Made by a program: the position numbers and the translations under genes. A DNA stretch of 64,000 nt, from the NCBI RefSeq assembly GCF_019749375.1, contig NZ_JACWFE010000004.1, forward strand, positions 62,001 to 126,000. Reading direction: 5' to 3'. This document shows, piece by piece, positions 36,689 through 46,398 of this stretch (positions are counted from its first letter, which is position 1; every line of letters begins with the position of its first letter). The notes under the pieces were generated by a model. The model worked only from the letters and a program-made list of their open reading frames with translations. It made no database searches and had not been told where the DNA came from. This stretch comes from Bacillus sp. S/N-304-OC-R1 (lineage in GTDB: Bacteria; Bacillota; Bacilli; Bacillales; Cytobacillaceae).

Positions 36689-38612
36689 TAAAGAAATCGT
36701 TAAAACTATTTTTAGAAGTGTTGGCTGGGTATCGATTTTATATTTTCTTGGCTTATTTATTTTCGTTCCTTTAGAAATCATAATGTCTGAGTCACTAAGG
36801 GAAAATAACCTATACTTCGTAAGTGCTCGGAACTTATTTCAATATAATGCTGAGATTCAGAATATATTTTCGATTGCCTTACCAGTTTTGCTTGCTATTT
36901 TCTTATTTCGTTTTTTACATGTTAAGTCGTATAGTGACTTTATTCATAGTATGCCAATCAAAAGAGAGAGAATTTATCACATATATACTCTTTTAGGGGC
37001 TGCAATTTTAATAACACCTGTAATTCTTAATGCCCTCATCATCTTTATCATTTATGGACCATTACACTTAGATGAATTTTTAAAGATCAATGATGTGTTT
37101 TATTGGCTCGGAATGACAGTTATGTTTAATTTAGTAGTTTATATGGCGGCTGTATTTGTCGCCATGATAACGGGCTTATCTGTTGTCCAAGGCGGGTTAA
37201 CGTATATTTTTCTTCTCCTGCCAATCGGCTTAATTGTATTACTTGGCTATAATTTGCCGTTTTACTTATATGGCTTTCCTGAGCAGTATTTCATGCAAAA
37301 TAATATTGAATCTTTCTCACCTTTAGTCGCTTTTAGCCAATTAAGCGGTAAAAATGTTGGCTTTGGAGAAATTCTGATTTATATTTTGCTAATTATTATT
37401 CTTTATGCTGTTTCCTTATGGGTTTATAAACATCGGAAACTGGAGGCTGTTTCTCAGGCACTTATTTTTCCATTCATGAAGCCCATTTTTAAATATGGCT
37501 CAACCTTTTGTGCGATGTTATTAGGCGGAACATATTTTGGGAGAACGGAAAGCGGGACATTTTGGCTAATTGCCGGCTACCTCTTTGGTGCGATTGTTGG
37601 TTATTTTATTGCTGAGATGGTCTTACAGAAATCTTGGAGAATTGTGATTCATATTCGAGGCCTGCTTATTTATGCTTGTGCTATGGCCTTTCTTGTTATC
37701 TTATTTCAATTTGACTTTACTCATTATGAGAAGAATATCCCTTATACAAATGAAGTAGAAAAGGTTCATTTCGGCAATAGCTTTTATCGCTATACGGATG
37801 CTGAAAACAAATATTTTCTTAAAGATAAAGAAAATATTGAGCTCATCAGGAGGTTTCATAAGGAAATTGTAGCAAATAAAGGAGAAAGAAATCGTAAAGG
37901 GGAATCCGCCTTTTTTGTCTACGAACTTAAAAATGGGAAGAAAATTGTGAGAAACTATGAAATTGATAAAAACAAGTTTGCCCAATTTTATAAGCTGATT
38001 TATGAGACACCAGAGTATAAAAGGGTAACAAATCCTATCTTTCAGGTGAAAGAAAACGAGATTGAAAAGATAACGATTCAGCCATATGGACCTGTAGATA
38101 AACATGCAACTATTGTTGACCCTTCCGATATTAAGGCAGCCATATCAATTCTAAAAGACGAAATCAACAAAGCGACATATGAAGAAATGGAAGATGATCG
38201 GGATTCATATTCAGCTATTAGATTCATGCTTCAGAATAATGATGAACCCGTTTCGATGGAATGGCGCGCATCCTATAAAGAATTTGAAAAATGGCTAGAT
38301 GAAAAAGGGTTATTGGAAAATTCTAGACTAACCGCATCAGATATTGACTTCGCGTATATTGCGCCAAAGGATCAGCTTCATATTGACTTTAGCGGGTACT
38401 CTCATGAAGAGGTATTAAAACAGATGGAAGAGCTGGGCAATGCTTTAAAGGTGACCGATCCGGATAAGCTGGAAATGACTTTGGAAAATTCTCATAGCTA
38501 TATTAATGGCCAGTATATTATTGCCCTACGTTATAAAAACGACCGATATACCGATGTTAGGACCTTTAGTGCGTCAAGGATTCCTGAATTTGTAAAACAA
38601 TTCTTTGAATAG
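36663..38612 (+). CDS. ABC transporter permease with C-terminal soluble domain (DUF6449-like)
   Basis: A 649-residue protein. Residues 1-350 hold about ten hydrophobic helices, beginning TIFRSVGWVSILYFLGLF, with the SYSDFIHSMPIKRERIYHIY loop typical of YtrC/D-like permeases. Residues from about 360 to 649 are hydrophilic and carry no motif I know beyond resemblance to DUF6449 proteins. ATG 36663 is chosen for spacing from GGGGG; 36642 and 36654 are alternatives. Its place in a YtrA-type operon suggests a role in cell-envelope stress. An ECF sigma factor gene follows 16 bases later. Confidence 0.75.
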   Translation: MQSKISLVNKEIVKTIFRSVGWVSILYFLGLFIFVPLEIIMSESLRENNLYFVSARNLFQYNAEIQNIFSIALPVLLAIFLFRFLHVKSYSDFIHSMPIKRERIYHIYTLLGAAILITPVILNALIIFIIYGPLHLDEFLKINDVFYWLGMTVMFNLVVYMAAVFVAMITGLSVVQGGLTYIFLLLPIGLIVLLGYNLPFYLYGFPEQYFMQNNIESFSPLVAFSQLSGKNVGFGEILIYILLIIILYAVSLWVYKHRKLEAVSQALIFPFMKPIFKYGSTFCAMLLGGTYFGRTESGTFWLIAGYLFGAIVGYFIAEMVLQKSWRIVIHIRGLLIYACAMAFLVILFQFDFTHYEKNIPYTNEVEKVHFGNSFYRYTDAENKYFLKDKENIELIRRFHKEIVANKGERNRKGESAFFVYELKNGKKIVRNYEIDKNKFAQFYKLIYETPEYKRVTNPIFQVKENEIEKITIQPYGPVDKHATIVDPSDIKAAISILKDEINKATYEEMEDDRDSYSAIRFMLQNNDEPVSMEWRASYKEFEKWLDEKGLLENSRLTASDIDFAYIAPKDQLHIDFSGYSHEEVLKQMEELGNALKVTDPDKLEMTLENSHSYINGQYIIALRYKNDRYTDVRTFSASRIPEFVKQFFE

Positions 38613-38628
38613 AAAGTGAGGGAGAGGG

Positions 38629-39156
38629 ATGAATTTGGATACTGGTTGTATTGAAATGAAAGAAATTTTTGATCAATATTATAAGCGGGTTTTTCATGCA
38701 GCATATGGTGTTACAAGAGATTATTACCTTGCCCAAGATGTCGTTCAGGAAACCTTTCTTAAGGCCTATCAAAAAATCGATACTATTCAAGATAAAGATA
38801 AAATGGGTGCTTGGCTGTCATCAATTGCAACAAGAACAGCCATAGACTTTATTCGAAAAGAACGAAAAACATCTGAAAAACTTGCGGCCATAACCCATTT
38901 AGAAAATACAAATATTGAAAGTAATCAAAACGTGGAACAGGAAGTAGAGTTCAACATGCTACAGGAACAAATCCAAGAAGTCATTAATTCTCTCTCTCCT
39001 GATCAAAGAAGCGTATTTTTATTGAAAATTGACTATGGCTTAAAAGAAAGAGAAATAGCTGACATGTTAAAATTAAATCAAAATACAGTAAAGACTAAAT
39101 TGTATCGAATTCGCATGTTTTTAAAGGCCATTCTGCTCGAGAAGGAATTAGCATAA
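38629..39156 (+). CDS. ECF-type RNA polymerase sigma factor
   Basis: A 175-residue sigma factor with region 2 (FDQYYKRVFHAAYGVTRDYYLAQDVVQETFLKAY, here residues about 13-46; key motif DVVQETF) and region 4 (LSPDQRSVFLLKIDYGLKE, IADMLKLNQNTVKTKLYR). No extra C-terminal domain. No anti-sigma gene follows: a terminator comes 12 bases after the stop. It is co-oriented with and 16 bases from the ABC permease, so probably in that operon. Its targets are unknown. Confidence 0.9.
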   Translation: MNLDTGCIEMKEIFDQYYKRVFHAAYGVTRDYYLAQDVVQETFLKAYQKIDTIQDKDKMGAWLSSIATRTAIDFIRKERKTSEKLAAITHLENTNIESNQNVEQEVEFNMLQEQIQEVINSLSPDQRSVFLLKIDYGLKEREIADMLKLNQNTVKTKLYRIRMFLKAILLEKELA

Positions 39157-39168
39157 ATATTTACTAGG

Positions 39169-39198
39169 AAGATCCATAACTGTATGGGTCTTTTTTTT
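39169..39198 (+). terminator. Terminator of the GntR-ABC-sigma operon
   Basis: AAGATCCATA/TATGGGTCTT stem (one G-T pair), ACTG loop, then a run of Ts. Confidence 0.85.
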
Positions 39199-39360
39199 AG
39201 CGCTAATAATTCAGCTTTACTTAAATATTAGGAAGGAGAATGACTGACTGGAATTGAAAATAAATATTAGTCACTTATGATTCCTATTAAGATTTTAAAA
39301 AATAATAAAATGAATACTAAATGTTCAGAAAAAATGACCAGATGTAGAAAGGAGCCCCTT

Positions 39361-40506
39361 ATGTCTGCTATGTATTTAAATGAGGAACATGAAATATTTC
39401 GCAGATCATTTCGCAAATTTCTCGAAAAAGAAGCCTATCCCTACTATGAGCAATGGGAGGAAAACAGAATTATCCCCCGTGAGTTTTGGCTGAAAATGGG
39501 GGAACAAGGGTTTCTATGTCCTGATCTAGATGAAAAGTATGGCGGAAGCGGTGTGGATTGGGGATTTTCAGTTATTATCAATGAAGAGCTGGAGCGGGTA
39601 GGCTCTGGTCTTATTGGAATTGGACTGCACAATGATATTGTCATTCCCTACATATCCTCTTTCGGAACTGATAGTCAAAAACAAAAATGGCTTCCCCGCT
39701 GTGCAACCGGAGAAATTATTACTGCAATTGCTATGACTGAACCTGGTACAGGGTCTGATCTAGCAAGTATAAAGACAACAGCAAAACTAGAAGGCGAACA
39801 CTACATTGTCAACGGACAAAAAACATTTATTACGAATGGAATTCATGCTGACCTCATTATCGTAGCCTGCAAAACAAATCCGGATGCAGTTCCAGCTCAT
39901 AAAGGAATAAGCTTACTCGCAATAGAAAGGGGAGCTCTGGGATTTACAAGAGGAAGAAAGTTAAACAAAGTTGGTCTTCATTGTCAGGACACAGCAGAAT
40001 TAATTTTTGAGGACTGTATCGTTCCAAAGGAAAACTTAATTGGGCAGGAAGGGCAAGGCTTTCAATTTATGATGGAAAAATTGCAGCAAGAACGATTGAT
40101 TGTTGCGATCGCTGCTCAAGTTGCCTCCGAAGAAATGCTGAAAATGACAATCGACTATGTGAAAACACGACAGGCATTTGGCCGTTCGATAAGTCAGTTT
40201 CAAAACACTCAGTTCAAAATTGCAGAAATAGCTACCGATGTTGAAATGGGGAGGACTTTTCTGGATCAATTAATAACGGAGCATATGAATGGAAAAGATG
40301 TGGTTACAAAAGTTTCAATGGCCAAGTGGAAGCTCACTGAAAACGCAAGGAAAATAGCAGTAGAGTGCATGCAGCTTCATGGTGGTTATGGATATATGGA
40401 AGAATACGAGATTGCTAGACGTTATCGAGATATCCCAGTGGCCAGCATTTATGCAGGAACAAATGAAATAATGAAAACGATCATTGCCAAAAACATCGGA
40501 CTGTGA
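39361..40506 (+). CDS. Acyl-CoA dehydrogenase
   Basis: A 381-residue flavoprotein of the short/medium-chain type. Signature AIAMTEPGTGSDLASIKTTA (about 125-144), the FAD/substrate block RQAFGRSISQFQNTQFKIAE and the C-terminal QLHGGYGYMEEYEIARRYRD with its catalytic glutamate region are present. AAAGGAG precedes ATG 39361; the upstream open frame is not coding. A thiolase follows after 14 bases, giving a beta-oxidation pair upstream of the acyl-ligase transport operon. Confidence 0.95.
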   Translation: MSAMYLNEEHEIFRRSFRKFLEKEAYPYYEQWEENRIIPREFWLKMGEQGFLCPDLDEKYGGSGVDWGFSVIINEELERVGSGLIGIGLHNDIVIPYISSFGTDSQKQKWLPRCATGEIITAIAMTEPGTGSDLASIKTTAKLEGEHYIVNGQKTFITNGIHADLIIVACKTNPDAVPAHKGISLLAIERGALGFTRGRKLNKVGLHCQDTAELIFEDCIVPKENLIGQEGQGFQFMMEKLQQERLIVAIAAQVASEEMLKMTIDYVKTRQAFGRSISQFQNTQFKIAEIATDVEMGRTFLDQLITEHMNGKDVVTKVSMAKWKLTENARKIAVECMQLHGGYGYMEEYEIARRYRDIPVASIYAGTNEIMKTIIAKNIGL

Positions 40507-40520
40507 GGAGGAAAATTGTA

Positions 40521-41672
40521 ATGCGTGAAGCAGTAATCGTTGAAGGAGTTCGTACACCAGTTGGAAGGAGAAACGGGTATTTTAAAGATTTTAGAGCGGA
40601 TGAGCTTGCAGCGGAAGCGTTAAAGGGTTTAATTGATCGGGCAGGAATCCATCCTGGAATTGTTGATGATGTAATCTTGGGCTGTGTTTCACAGATTGGT
40701 GAGCAAAGCGGTGATATTGCTAGAGTAGCTGCTCTAATTGCCGGCTTTCCAATTGAGGTTCCAGGGACAACCATTGATCGTCAATGCGGTTCCAGTCAAC
40801 AGGCTGTTCATTTCGCTGCTCAAGCGATAATTGCCGGTGACATGGATGTGGTGATTGCTGGTGGAGTTGAAAATATGTCTAGAGTGCCGATTGGCTCAAG
40901 CTACCAAGGAGTTCCATTTAGCGAGAAGCTAAGGAGGAAGCATGAAATCATCCATCAAGGTTTATCAGCCGAAAGAATTGCTGAAAAATATGGTTTTACT
41001 CGTATAGAATTGGATCAATATTCATATGAAAGCCATCAAAAAGCATTAAACGCACAAGCTAATGGCTATTTTTCAAAAGAAATAATTCCGGTAGAAGTTA
41101 GTATGTCAGACGGGGTAACGATTATGGTGTCAGAGGATGCTGGACCGCGGAAAGAAACATCTGTTGATGCTCTTGGAAGTCTTAAAACAGTTTTTAAAGA
41201 AGATGGGATCATCCATGCAGGAAACTCTAGTCAGATTAGTGATGGTGCTGCAGCTTTATTAATTATGTCACGAGAAAAAGCGGAAGAACTTGGACTAAAG
41301 CCAAGATTCAGTATTCTAACAAGGACGGTAGTCGGATCAGATCCAACGCTTATGCTTACAGGACCAATCCCTGCAACTGAAAAGGTTTTAAAGAAAGCTG
41401 GTTTATCCATCCACGACATTGATGTATTTGAAGTAAATGAGGCATTTGCCCCTGTTCCTCTAGCTTGGCTGAGGGAGACTGGAGCAGATCCAGCTAAATT
41501 AAATCCAAATGGAGGAGCTATTGCCCTTGGTCATCCACTTGGGGCAAGCGGAGCAAGATTAATGGTGTCCATGATGCATGAGCTTGAACGGACCGGCGGA
41601 AGATATGGCTTGCAAACGATGTGTGAAGGGCATGGCATGGCAAACGCAACAATCATCGAACGAATTAATTAA
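40521..41672 (+). CDS. Acetyl-CoA C-acyltransferase (thiolase)
   Basis: A 383-residue thiolase. The acyl-accepting cysteine is C89 (TIDRQCGSSQQAVHFA), and H338 (AIALGHPLGASGARL) and C368 (QTMCEGHGMANA) complete the active site. GAGGAGG sits nine bases before ATG 40521, so I do not use the upstream GTG at 40503. It would cleave 3-ketoacyl-CoA from the acyl-CoA dehydrogenase pathway or form acetoacetyl-CoA. Confidence 0.95.
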   Translation: MREAVIVEGVRTPVGRRNGYFKDFRADELAAEALKGLIDRAGIHPGIVDDVILGCVSQIGEQSGDIARVAALIAGFPIEVPGTTIDRQCGSSQQAVHFAAQAIIAGDMDVVIAGGVENMSRVPIGSSYQGVPFSEKLRRKHEIIHQGLSAERIAEKYGFTRIELDQYSYESHQKALNAQANGYFSKEIIPVEVSMSDGVTIMVSEDAGPRKETSVDALGSLKTVFKEDGIIHAGNSSQISDGAAALLIMSREKAEELGLKPRFSILTRTVVGSDPTLMLTGPIPATEKVLKKAGLSIHDIDVFEVNEAFAPVPLAWLRETGADPAKLNPNGGAIALGHPLGASGARLMVSMMHELERTGGRYGLQTMCEGHGMANATIIERIN

Positions 41673-41680
41673 GCTTCTTT

Positions 41681-41708
41681 GCATCGGGCTACATACCGAT
41701 GCTTTTTT
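41681..41708 (+). terminator. Terminator of the thiolase gene
   Basis: GCATCGG/CCGATGC stem with an 8-base loop followed by TTTTTT. Confidence 0.85.
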
Positions 41709-41881
41709 ATTTTTTATCAAAAGGTTTTAGTCATATAAAGGAAAAAAGTGTTATAATCTTTCTTGAAAAGTAAAAACACATAATTAAAAACAAAATAACA
41801 AATAATATGTTGGTTCATTCTTGTCTATGTAATATGAATTTACATATGATAAAGAAAAAACAATTAGGAGAGAAAAAGCTT

Positions 41882-42577
41882 GTGAGATTAACGAAAGCAA
41901 TACCAAATATGGTCACACTCGGAAACTTATATTGTGGATTTCTATCGATCGGATTTGCTGCGACCGGCCAGTTTAAGAACGCGGCCATTTTAATTTTAAT
42001 CGGCATGATGCTCGACAGCATGGACGGGCGGCTGGCGAGAATGCTGAATGTAGACAGTCAATTAGGGAAAGAGCTGGATTCACTTGCCGATATCGTTACA
42101 TTTGGGGTAGCGCCATCATTTTTAGTTTATTATACATATTTCTTCCAATTCGGTAAATTAGGATTGATTGTAGCAGGATTATTCCCGTTATTCGGAGCCT
42201 ATCGATTAGCAAGATTTAATATTAGCTCTAACAAGACGTCATTAAATTATTTTGTTGGCGTTCCTATTACGGCAGCTGGGGGAATACTAGCGATCCTGAC
42301 TCTTTTTGGGGACAAAATTCCTCACATTATTACAACGGTTGTTTTTACAGGAATGTGTTTTTTAATGGTAAGTAAAATTCGAATTCCAAGTCTTAAAGAG
42401 GTCCCTCTTCCAAAATACGGAACGATTGTTACGGTATTTTTAGGATGTGTCCTTTATATTATTTATATTAAAGGGACCCAAGGGCAATTCCCATACTTAA
42501 TCTATATTGCAGCGCCTCTTTATATCGCCTACCTTGCTTATCGGTTTGTTAAAGGGAAAAATAAAAAGCATGAATAA
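41882..42577 (+). CDS. pssA: CDP-diacylglycerol-serine O-phosphatidyltransferase
   Basis: PssA makes phosphatidylserine, the precursor of phosphatidylethanolamine. The CDP-alcohol phosphatidyltransferase motif is intact: DG-x2-AR-x8-G-x3-D-x3-D, read as DGRLARMLNVDSQLGKELD. About seven hydrophobic helices follow from AIPNMVTLGNLYCGFLSIG. I choose the GTG at 41882, 11 bases after GGAG; the open frame extends further up without a ribosome site. No decarboxylase gene is adjacent. Confidence 0.93.
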   Translation: MRLTKAIPNMVTLGNLYCGFLSIGFAATGQFKNAAILILIGMMLDSMDGRLARMLNVDSQLGKELDSLADIVTFGVAPSFLVYYTYFFQFGKLGLIVAGLFPLFGAYRLARFNISSNKTSLNYFVGVPITAAGGILAILTLFGDKIPHIITTVVFTGMCFLMVSKIRIPSLKEVPLPKYGTIVTVFLGCVLYIIYIKGTQGQFPYLIYIAAPLYIAYLAYRFVKGKNKKHE

Positions 42578-42586
42578 TGGTTCGGC

Positions 42587-42622
42587 AAGAGTGTAAATCA
42601 TCTTGATTTTACACTCTTTTTT
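42587..42622 (+). terminator. Terminator of pssA
   Basis: AAGAGTGTAAATCA with TGATTTTACACTCTT (one bulge), then TTTTTTTT. Confidence 0.85.
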
Positions 42623-42730
42623 TTGCGTAAAATGTCGCGAATAAAAAGGATTAAATTTCATTAGTATTAAGGTATAGGTCCTAGTCTTATAAAAAGATGG
42701 ATATAAAAAAGGAATCCTAATATTTATGTA

Positions 42731-42747
42731 GAATATAGTAAATATTC
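42731..42747 (+). promoter_or_regulatory. Inverted repeat upstream of the liv/acyl-ligase operon
   Basis: GAATAT-AGTAA-ATATTC, perfect 6-bp arms with a 5-bp spacer, 53 bases before the first gene. The arms are the same as those over the permease promoter at 30490-30506. Confidence 0.45.
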
Positions 42748-42799
42748 AAAATTTTGAAATTATCTTCTTTTTTTACAGGAATTAGGGGGAGATTGCTAC

Positions 42800-43570
42800 G
42801 TGGGGATTTTAGAAATAAAAAATATTACGTTAAGATTTGGAGGGGTCGTAGCACTGGATAATGTTTCTTACCATGTGAAAGAGGGGGAAATATTTTCATT
42901 AATCGGTCCAAACGGTGCAGGAAAGACAAGTATGCTTAATTGTATTAGCGGTTTATATCGGCCAGCAGAAGGATTGATTTCCTTTAAAGGGGAAGATATT
43001 ACCTCTTATAAACCGCATAAACGGGCAAGTCTTGGCATTGCAAGGGCATTTCAAAATATTGAATTGTTCCCTCATTTATCGGTTTTAGATAATCTAATGC
43101 TTGGCAGACATGTGAGGATGAAAACAGGTGTATTAGCAGGCGGTTTATATTGGGGAAAAGCGCAAAGAGAAGAGGTAGAGCATCGGGAGAAAGTAGAAAA
43201 TGTAATTGACTTTTTAGAAATTGAACATATTCGTGATACACCTGTTGGGAGACTTTCTTATGGTTTACAGAAGCGTGTCGAAGTAGGGCGAGCCCTCGCT
43301 TTGGAACCAGAAATCCTGCTGCTTGATGAACCGATGGCAGGGATGAATAACGAGGAAAAGGAGGATATGGCACGGTATATTATGGATATTCATGAGGAAA
43401 TGAATACGACGATCATTTTGATCGAGCATGATATGGGTGTCGTGATGGATCTTTCTGACCATATAGCTGTTCTTGATTTTGGCAAATTGATTGGTTATGG
43501 AACACCAATGGAAATCCAGAATAATCAACAAGTAATCGATGCTTATCTAGGTGAAGAATATGTTGGGTAG
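42800..43570 (+). CDS. livG: Branched-chain-type ABC transporter ATP-binding protein LivG
   Basis: A 256-residue ATPase with Walker A GPNGAGKTSML, the signature LSYGLQKRVEVGRAL, Walker B ILLLDEPMAGMN and the switch histidine in LIEHDMGVVMDLS. IARAFQNIELFPHLSVLDNL is characteristic of the LivG group. The GTG start at 42800 lies behind AGGGGGAG. It is the first gene of an operon in which an acyl-CoA synthetase comes next, an order that suggests uptake of aromatic or branched acids for CoA activation rather than simple amino-acid uptake. Confidence 0.9.
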   Translation: MGILEIKNITLRFGGVVALDNVSYHVKEGEIFSLIGPNGAGKTSMLNCISGLYRPAEGLISFKGEDITSYKPHKRASLGIARAFQNIELFPHLSVLDNLMLGRHVRMKTGVLAGGLYWGKAQREEVEHREKVENVIDFLEIEHIRDTPVGRLSYGLQKRVEVGRALALEPEILLLDEPMAGMNNEEKEDMARYIMDIHEEMNTTIILIEHDMGVVMDLSDHIAVLDFGKLIGYGTPMEIQNNQQVIDAYLGEEYVG

Positions 43571-43593
43571 TGATTAGGGGAGGTAATAAATAA

Positions 43594-45510
43594 ATGTCCA
43601 GCTCGAACAAGACATTTCCGAAATTATTACTAGAGTGGGCAAGTATATCTGGGGCTAATATAGCCTTAAGAGAAAAGGATTTTGGTATTTGGAATGAAAT
43701 TACGTATGAGAAATATTTAGAGCAAGTAAAGTTCCTTAGCTTAGGACTCGCTAAGCTTGGACTCCAAAGAGGAGATAAGCTCGCAATTATTGGAGATAAT
43801 CGCCCGGAATGGGTAATGAGTGAACTGGCAGCACAATGTTTAGGAGGAATCTCTGTCGGGATATACCAAGAGTCGCTTCCAAACGAAATCAGTTTTATTC
43901 TAGATCATTGTGATGCTACCATTGTCGTTGTTGAGGATCAGGAGCAAGTCGATAAAGTGCTGGAAATAAAAGCTGAAATCCCCAAAGTAAAAAAAGTGAT
44001 ATATTATGACCCTCGGGGAATGAGAAACTATAAGGATAAATCGGTAGTAAGCTTCAGTGATGTCCAAGAGCTTGGAAAGGAATTTGGACAGCTATCACCT
44101 GACTTTTTCCAAACGGAAGTATTAAAAGGCAATGAAAATGATGTTGCGATTTTTTCATACACATCGGGAACAACCGGAAATCCGAAAGGAACTATGCTAA
44201 CGTATAAAAACCTCTTAGATATGGCAAAAAATCTTTCTGCCATAGACCCGCTATCAGAAAAGGATGAATATGTATCCTTTTTGCCGCTCGCCTGGATTGG
44301 GGAACAAATGATGACCATGGCGATGGGATTATATAATGGGATGACCATTAACTTCCCAGAGGAACCTTCCACCGTGTTAGAAAACCTGCGAGAAATTGGA
44401 CCACAAGTTATGTTTTCACCACCTAGAATATATGAAGATATGCTTTCAAAATTTCAAGTGAAAATACAAGATGCCGGTTGGCTAAAGAGAAAGGTGTATC
44501 AATGGTGCAAGCCGATTGGAGAAAAGATAGCAAAAGCTCATTTTGAAAACAAGCCAATTTCGTTTAGTACAAGAATGAAATATAAAATAGCCGATTATTT
44601 AATGTTTAGTGCCATTCGGGATCATTTTGGCCTGTTAAAAATGAAACGTGCCTATACAGGCGGTGCACCGCTTGGTCCAGATGTCTTTGAATTTTTTCAT
44701 AGTATAGGTGTAAACGTCAAAAGTATTTATGGACAGACAGAGGTGTCTGGAATTTCGATTGTTCATCGGGACGGAGATATTAAATTTGATAGCGTAGGTA
44801 TTCCAATTCCTGGTACAGAGGTGAAAATTTCAGAGGAAGGAGAAATTCTCATCAAGAGCTCCAGTATTTGTAAAGGGTACTACAAAAATGAGGAATCTAC
44901 GACAGATACAATCCGCGCGGGCTGGCTTCATACAGGAGATGCCGGCAGGATTGATGAGGAAGGGCACTTATATGTGATTGATCGAATAAAGGATGTCATT
45001 CGGCTGCATTCAGGAGAGATGTATTCACCGCAATTTATCGAAAATAAATTGAAGTTCAGTTCTTATATCCAGGAAGCTGTAGCGATCGGGAAGGATCGTC
45101 CTTATGTTGTGGCGATGATTAATATCGATATGGAGAACGTAGGCAGATGGGCAGAGAAAAACCAAATTAGCTATACAACTTATACTGATTTATCATCGAA
45201 GCCAGAGGTGCTAGAGCTAATCCAAAAGCAAGTAAATGAAATTAATCAAACGTTGCCGGAAAAAGCCCGTGTTAGAAAGTTTGTACTGCTTTATAAGGAG
45301 CTTGATGCGGATGATGAAGAGCTGACAAGGACGAAAAAGGTACGAAGACAATTTGTTGCTAAAAAATATGAATCTCTAATAGAAGGAATGTATACAAAGA
45401 AAGAACAAATAAAAGTCGAAGGAAAAATTCGCTATCGGGATGGAAATGAACAAACAATCCATACAACACTTCGCGTTATTTTCATGGATGAAGGAGAGGG
45501 AGCTGCTTAA
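43594..45510 (+). CDS. Long-chain-type acyl-CoA synthetase (AMP-forming)
   Basis: A 638-residue adenylate-forming ligase. The P-loop YTSGTTGNPKGTMLTY (about 187-202), the A5 motif SIYGQTEVSG, A7 GWLHTGDAGRIDEEGHLYV and A8 DRIKDVIRLHSGE are all visible; the EHFGLLKMKRAYTGGAPLG-like segment marks the FadD15 group. GGGGAGG precedes the ATG. The stop overlaps the livH start by one base. Placed between transporter genes, it may trap the imported acid as its CoA ester. Confidence 0.9.
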   Translation: MSSSNKTFPKLLLEWASISGANIALREKDFGIWNEITYEKYLEQVKFLSLGLAKLGLQRGDKLAIIGDNRPEWVMSELAAQCLGGISVGIYQESLPNEISFILDHCDATIVVVEDQEQVDKVLEIKAEIPKVKKVIYYDPRGMRNYKDKSVVSFSDVQELGKEFGQLSPDFFQTEVLKGNENDVAIFSYTSGTTGNPKGTMLTYKNLLDMAKNLSAIDPLSEKDEYVSFLPLAWIGEQMMTMAMGLYNGMTINFPEEPSTVLENLREIGPQVMFSPPRIYEDMLSKFQVKIQDAGWLKRKVYQWCKPIGEKIAKAHFENKPISFSTRMKYKIADYLMFSAIRDHFGLLKMKRAYTGGAPLGPDVFEFFHSIGVNVKSIYGQTEVSGISIVHRDGDIKFDSVGIPIPGTEVKISEEGEILIKSSSICKGYYKNEESTTDTIRAGWLHTGDAGRIDEEGHLYVIDRIKDVIRLHSGEMYSPQFIENKLKFSSYIQEAVAIGKDRPYVVAMINIDMENVGRWAEKNQISYTTYTDLSSKPEVLELIQKQVNEINQTLPEKARVRKFVLLYKELDADDEELTRTKKVRRQFVAKKYESLIEGMYTKKEQIKVEGKIRYRDGNEQTIHTTLRVIFMDEGEGAA

Positions 45511-46394
45511 TGGCATTTTTTTTGCAAATGCTTGTCACGGGTATTGTCATCGGAAGTGTATATGCATTAGTGGCGTTAGGATTTGTCCTAATTTATAAAT
45601 CCAGTGATGCGATTAACTTCGCACAAGGTGAATTTTTATTAATAGGGACATATGTATGTCTCACGTTGATTACTGCTTATAATATTCCGTTTATTGCTGC
45701 ATTACTGATTGCACTCATCTTTAGTGCTGTATTAGGGTTTGCCATTGAAAGAATTGTGCTGCGGCCGTTTATCGGTGAGCCTGTCATTTCAATGATTATG
45801 GCGACGATTGGATTATCTAGCGTTTTAGCAGGATTTGTTCATATTATTTGGGGACATGAAACGCGTGTATTTCCGAAAATTTTTTCGGAACAGCCAGTTC
45901 GCTTAGGGGAAATTGTTGTCGCTCCAGTTTATTTATGGTCTCTCCTGATTGTTGTTGTTATGCTAATCATTTTTACACTGTTCTTCAAGTATTCGAAGCT
46001 TGGGATTGCGATGCGCGCTACTGCAGATGATCAGCAGGCAGCTATGTCTATGGGAATCAGTGTAAAGGTTATCTTTGCTGTCGCATGGGCGATTGCAGCT
46101 GTTGTTTCAGCTGTTGGTGGTATCCTGCTTGGAAATATAAATGGTGTTAATGCTTCTCTGTCTGCAATCGGATTAAAAGTATTGCCAGTTGCGATTCTTG
46201 GAGGATTAGACAGTATTCCTGGGGCTATAATTGGGGGACTCATTATCGGTGTCATTGAAAGTATGACAGGAGGCTATTTAGATCCATTGGTTGGTGGCGG
46301 CTTAAAAGAGGTTATGCCATTTGTCATCCTAGTCTTTATTCTGATGTTTAAACCATACGGTCTATTTGGCAAAAAAGAAATCGAAAGGGTGTAA
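45510..46394 (+). CDS. livH: Branched-chain-type ABC permease LivH
   Basis: A 294-residue permease with eight or so helices. LivH blocks seen include GSVYALVALGFVLIYKSSDAIN (about 11-32 as GSVYALVALGFVLIYK), the cytoplasmic coupling segment YSKLGIAMRATADDQQAAMSMG and the GGLDSIPGAIIGGLIIG loop. Start ATG 45510 overlaps the acyl-CoA synthetase stop. It pairs with the LivM-like permease encoded next. Confidence 0.9.
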   Translation: MAFFLQMLVTGIVIGSVYALVALGFVLIYKSSDAINFAQGEFLLIGTYVCLTLITAYNIPFIAALLIALIFSAVLGFAIERIVLRPFIGEPVISMIMATIGLSSVLAGFVHIIWGHETRVFPKIFSEQPVRLGEIVVAPVYLWSLLIVVVMLIIFTLFFKYSKLGIAMRATADDQQAAMSMGISVKVIFAVAWAIAAVVSAVGGILLGNINGVNASLSAIGLKVLPVAILGGLDSIPGAIIGGLIIGVIESMTGGYLDPLVGGGLKEVMPFVILVFILMFKPYGLFGKKEIERV

Positions 46395-46398
46395 CCGG

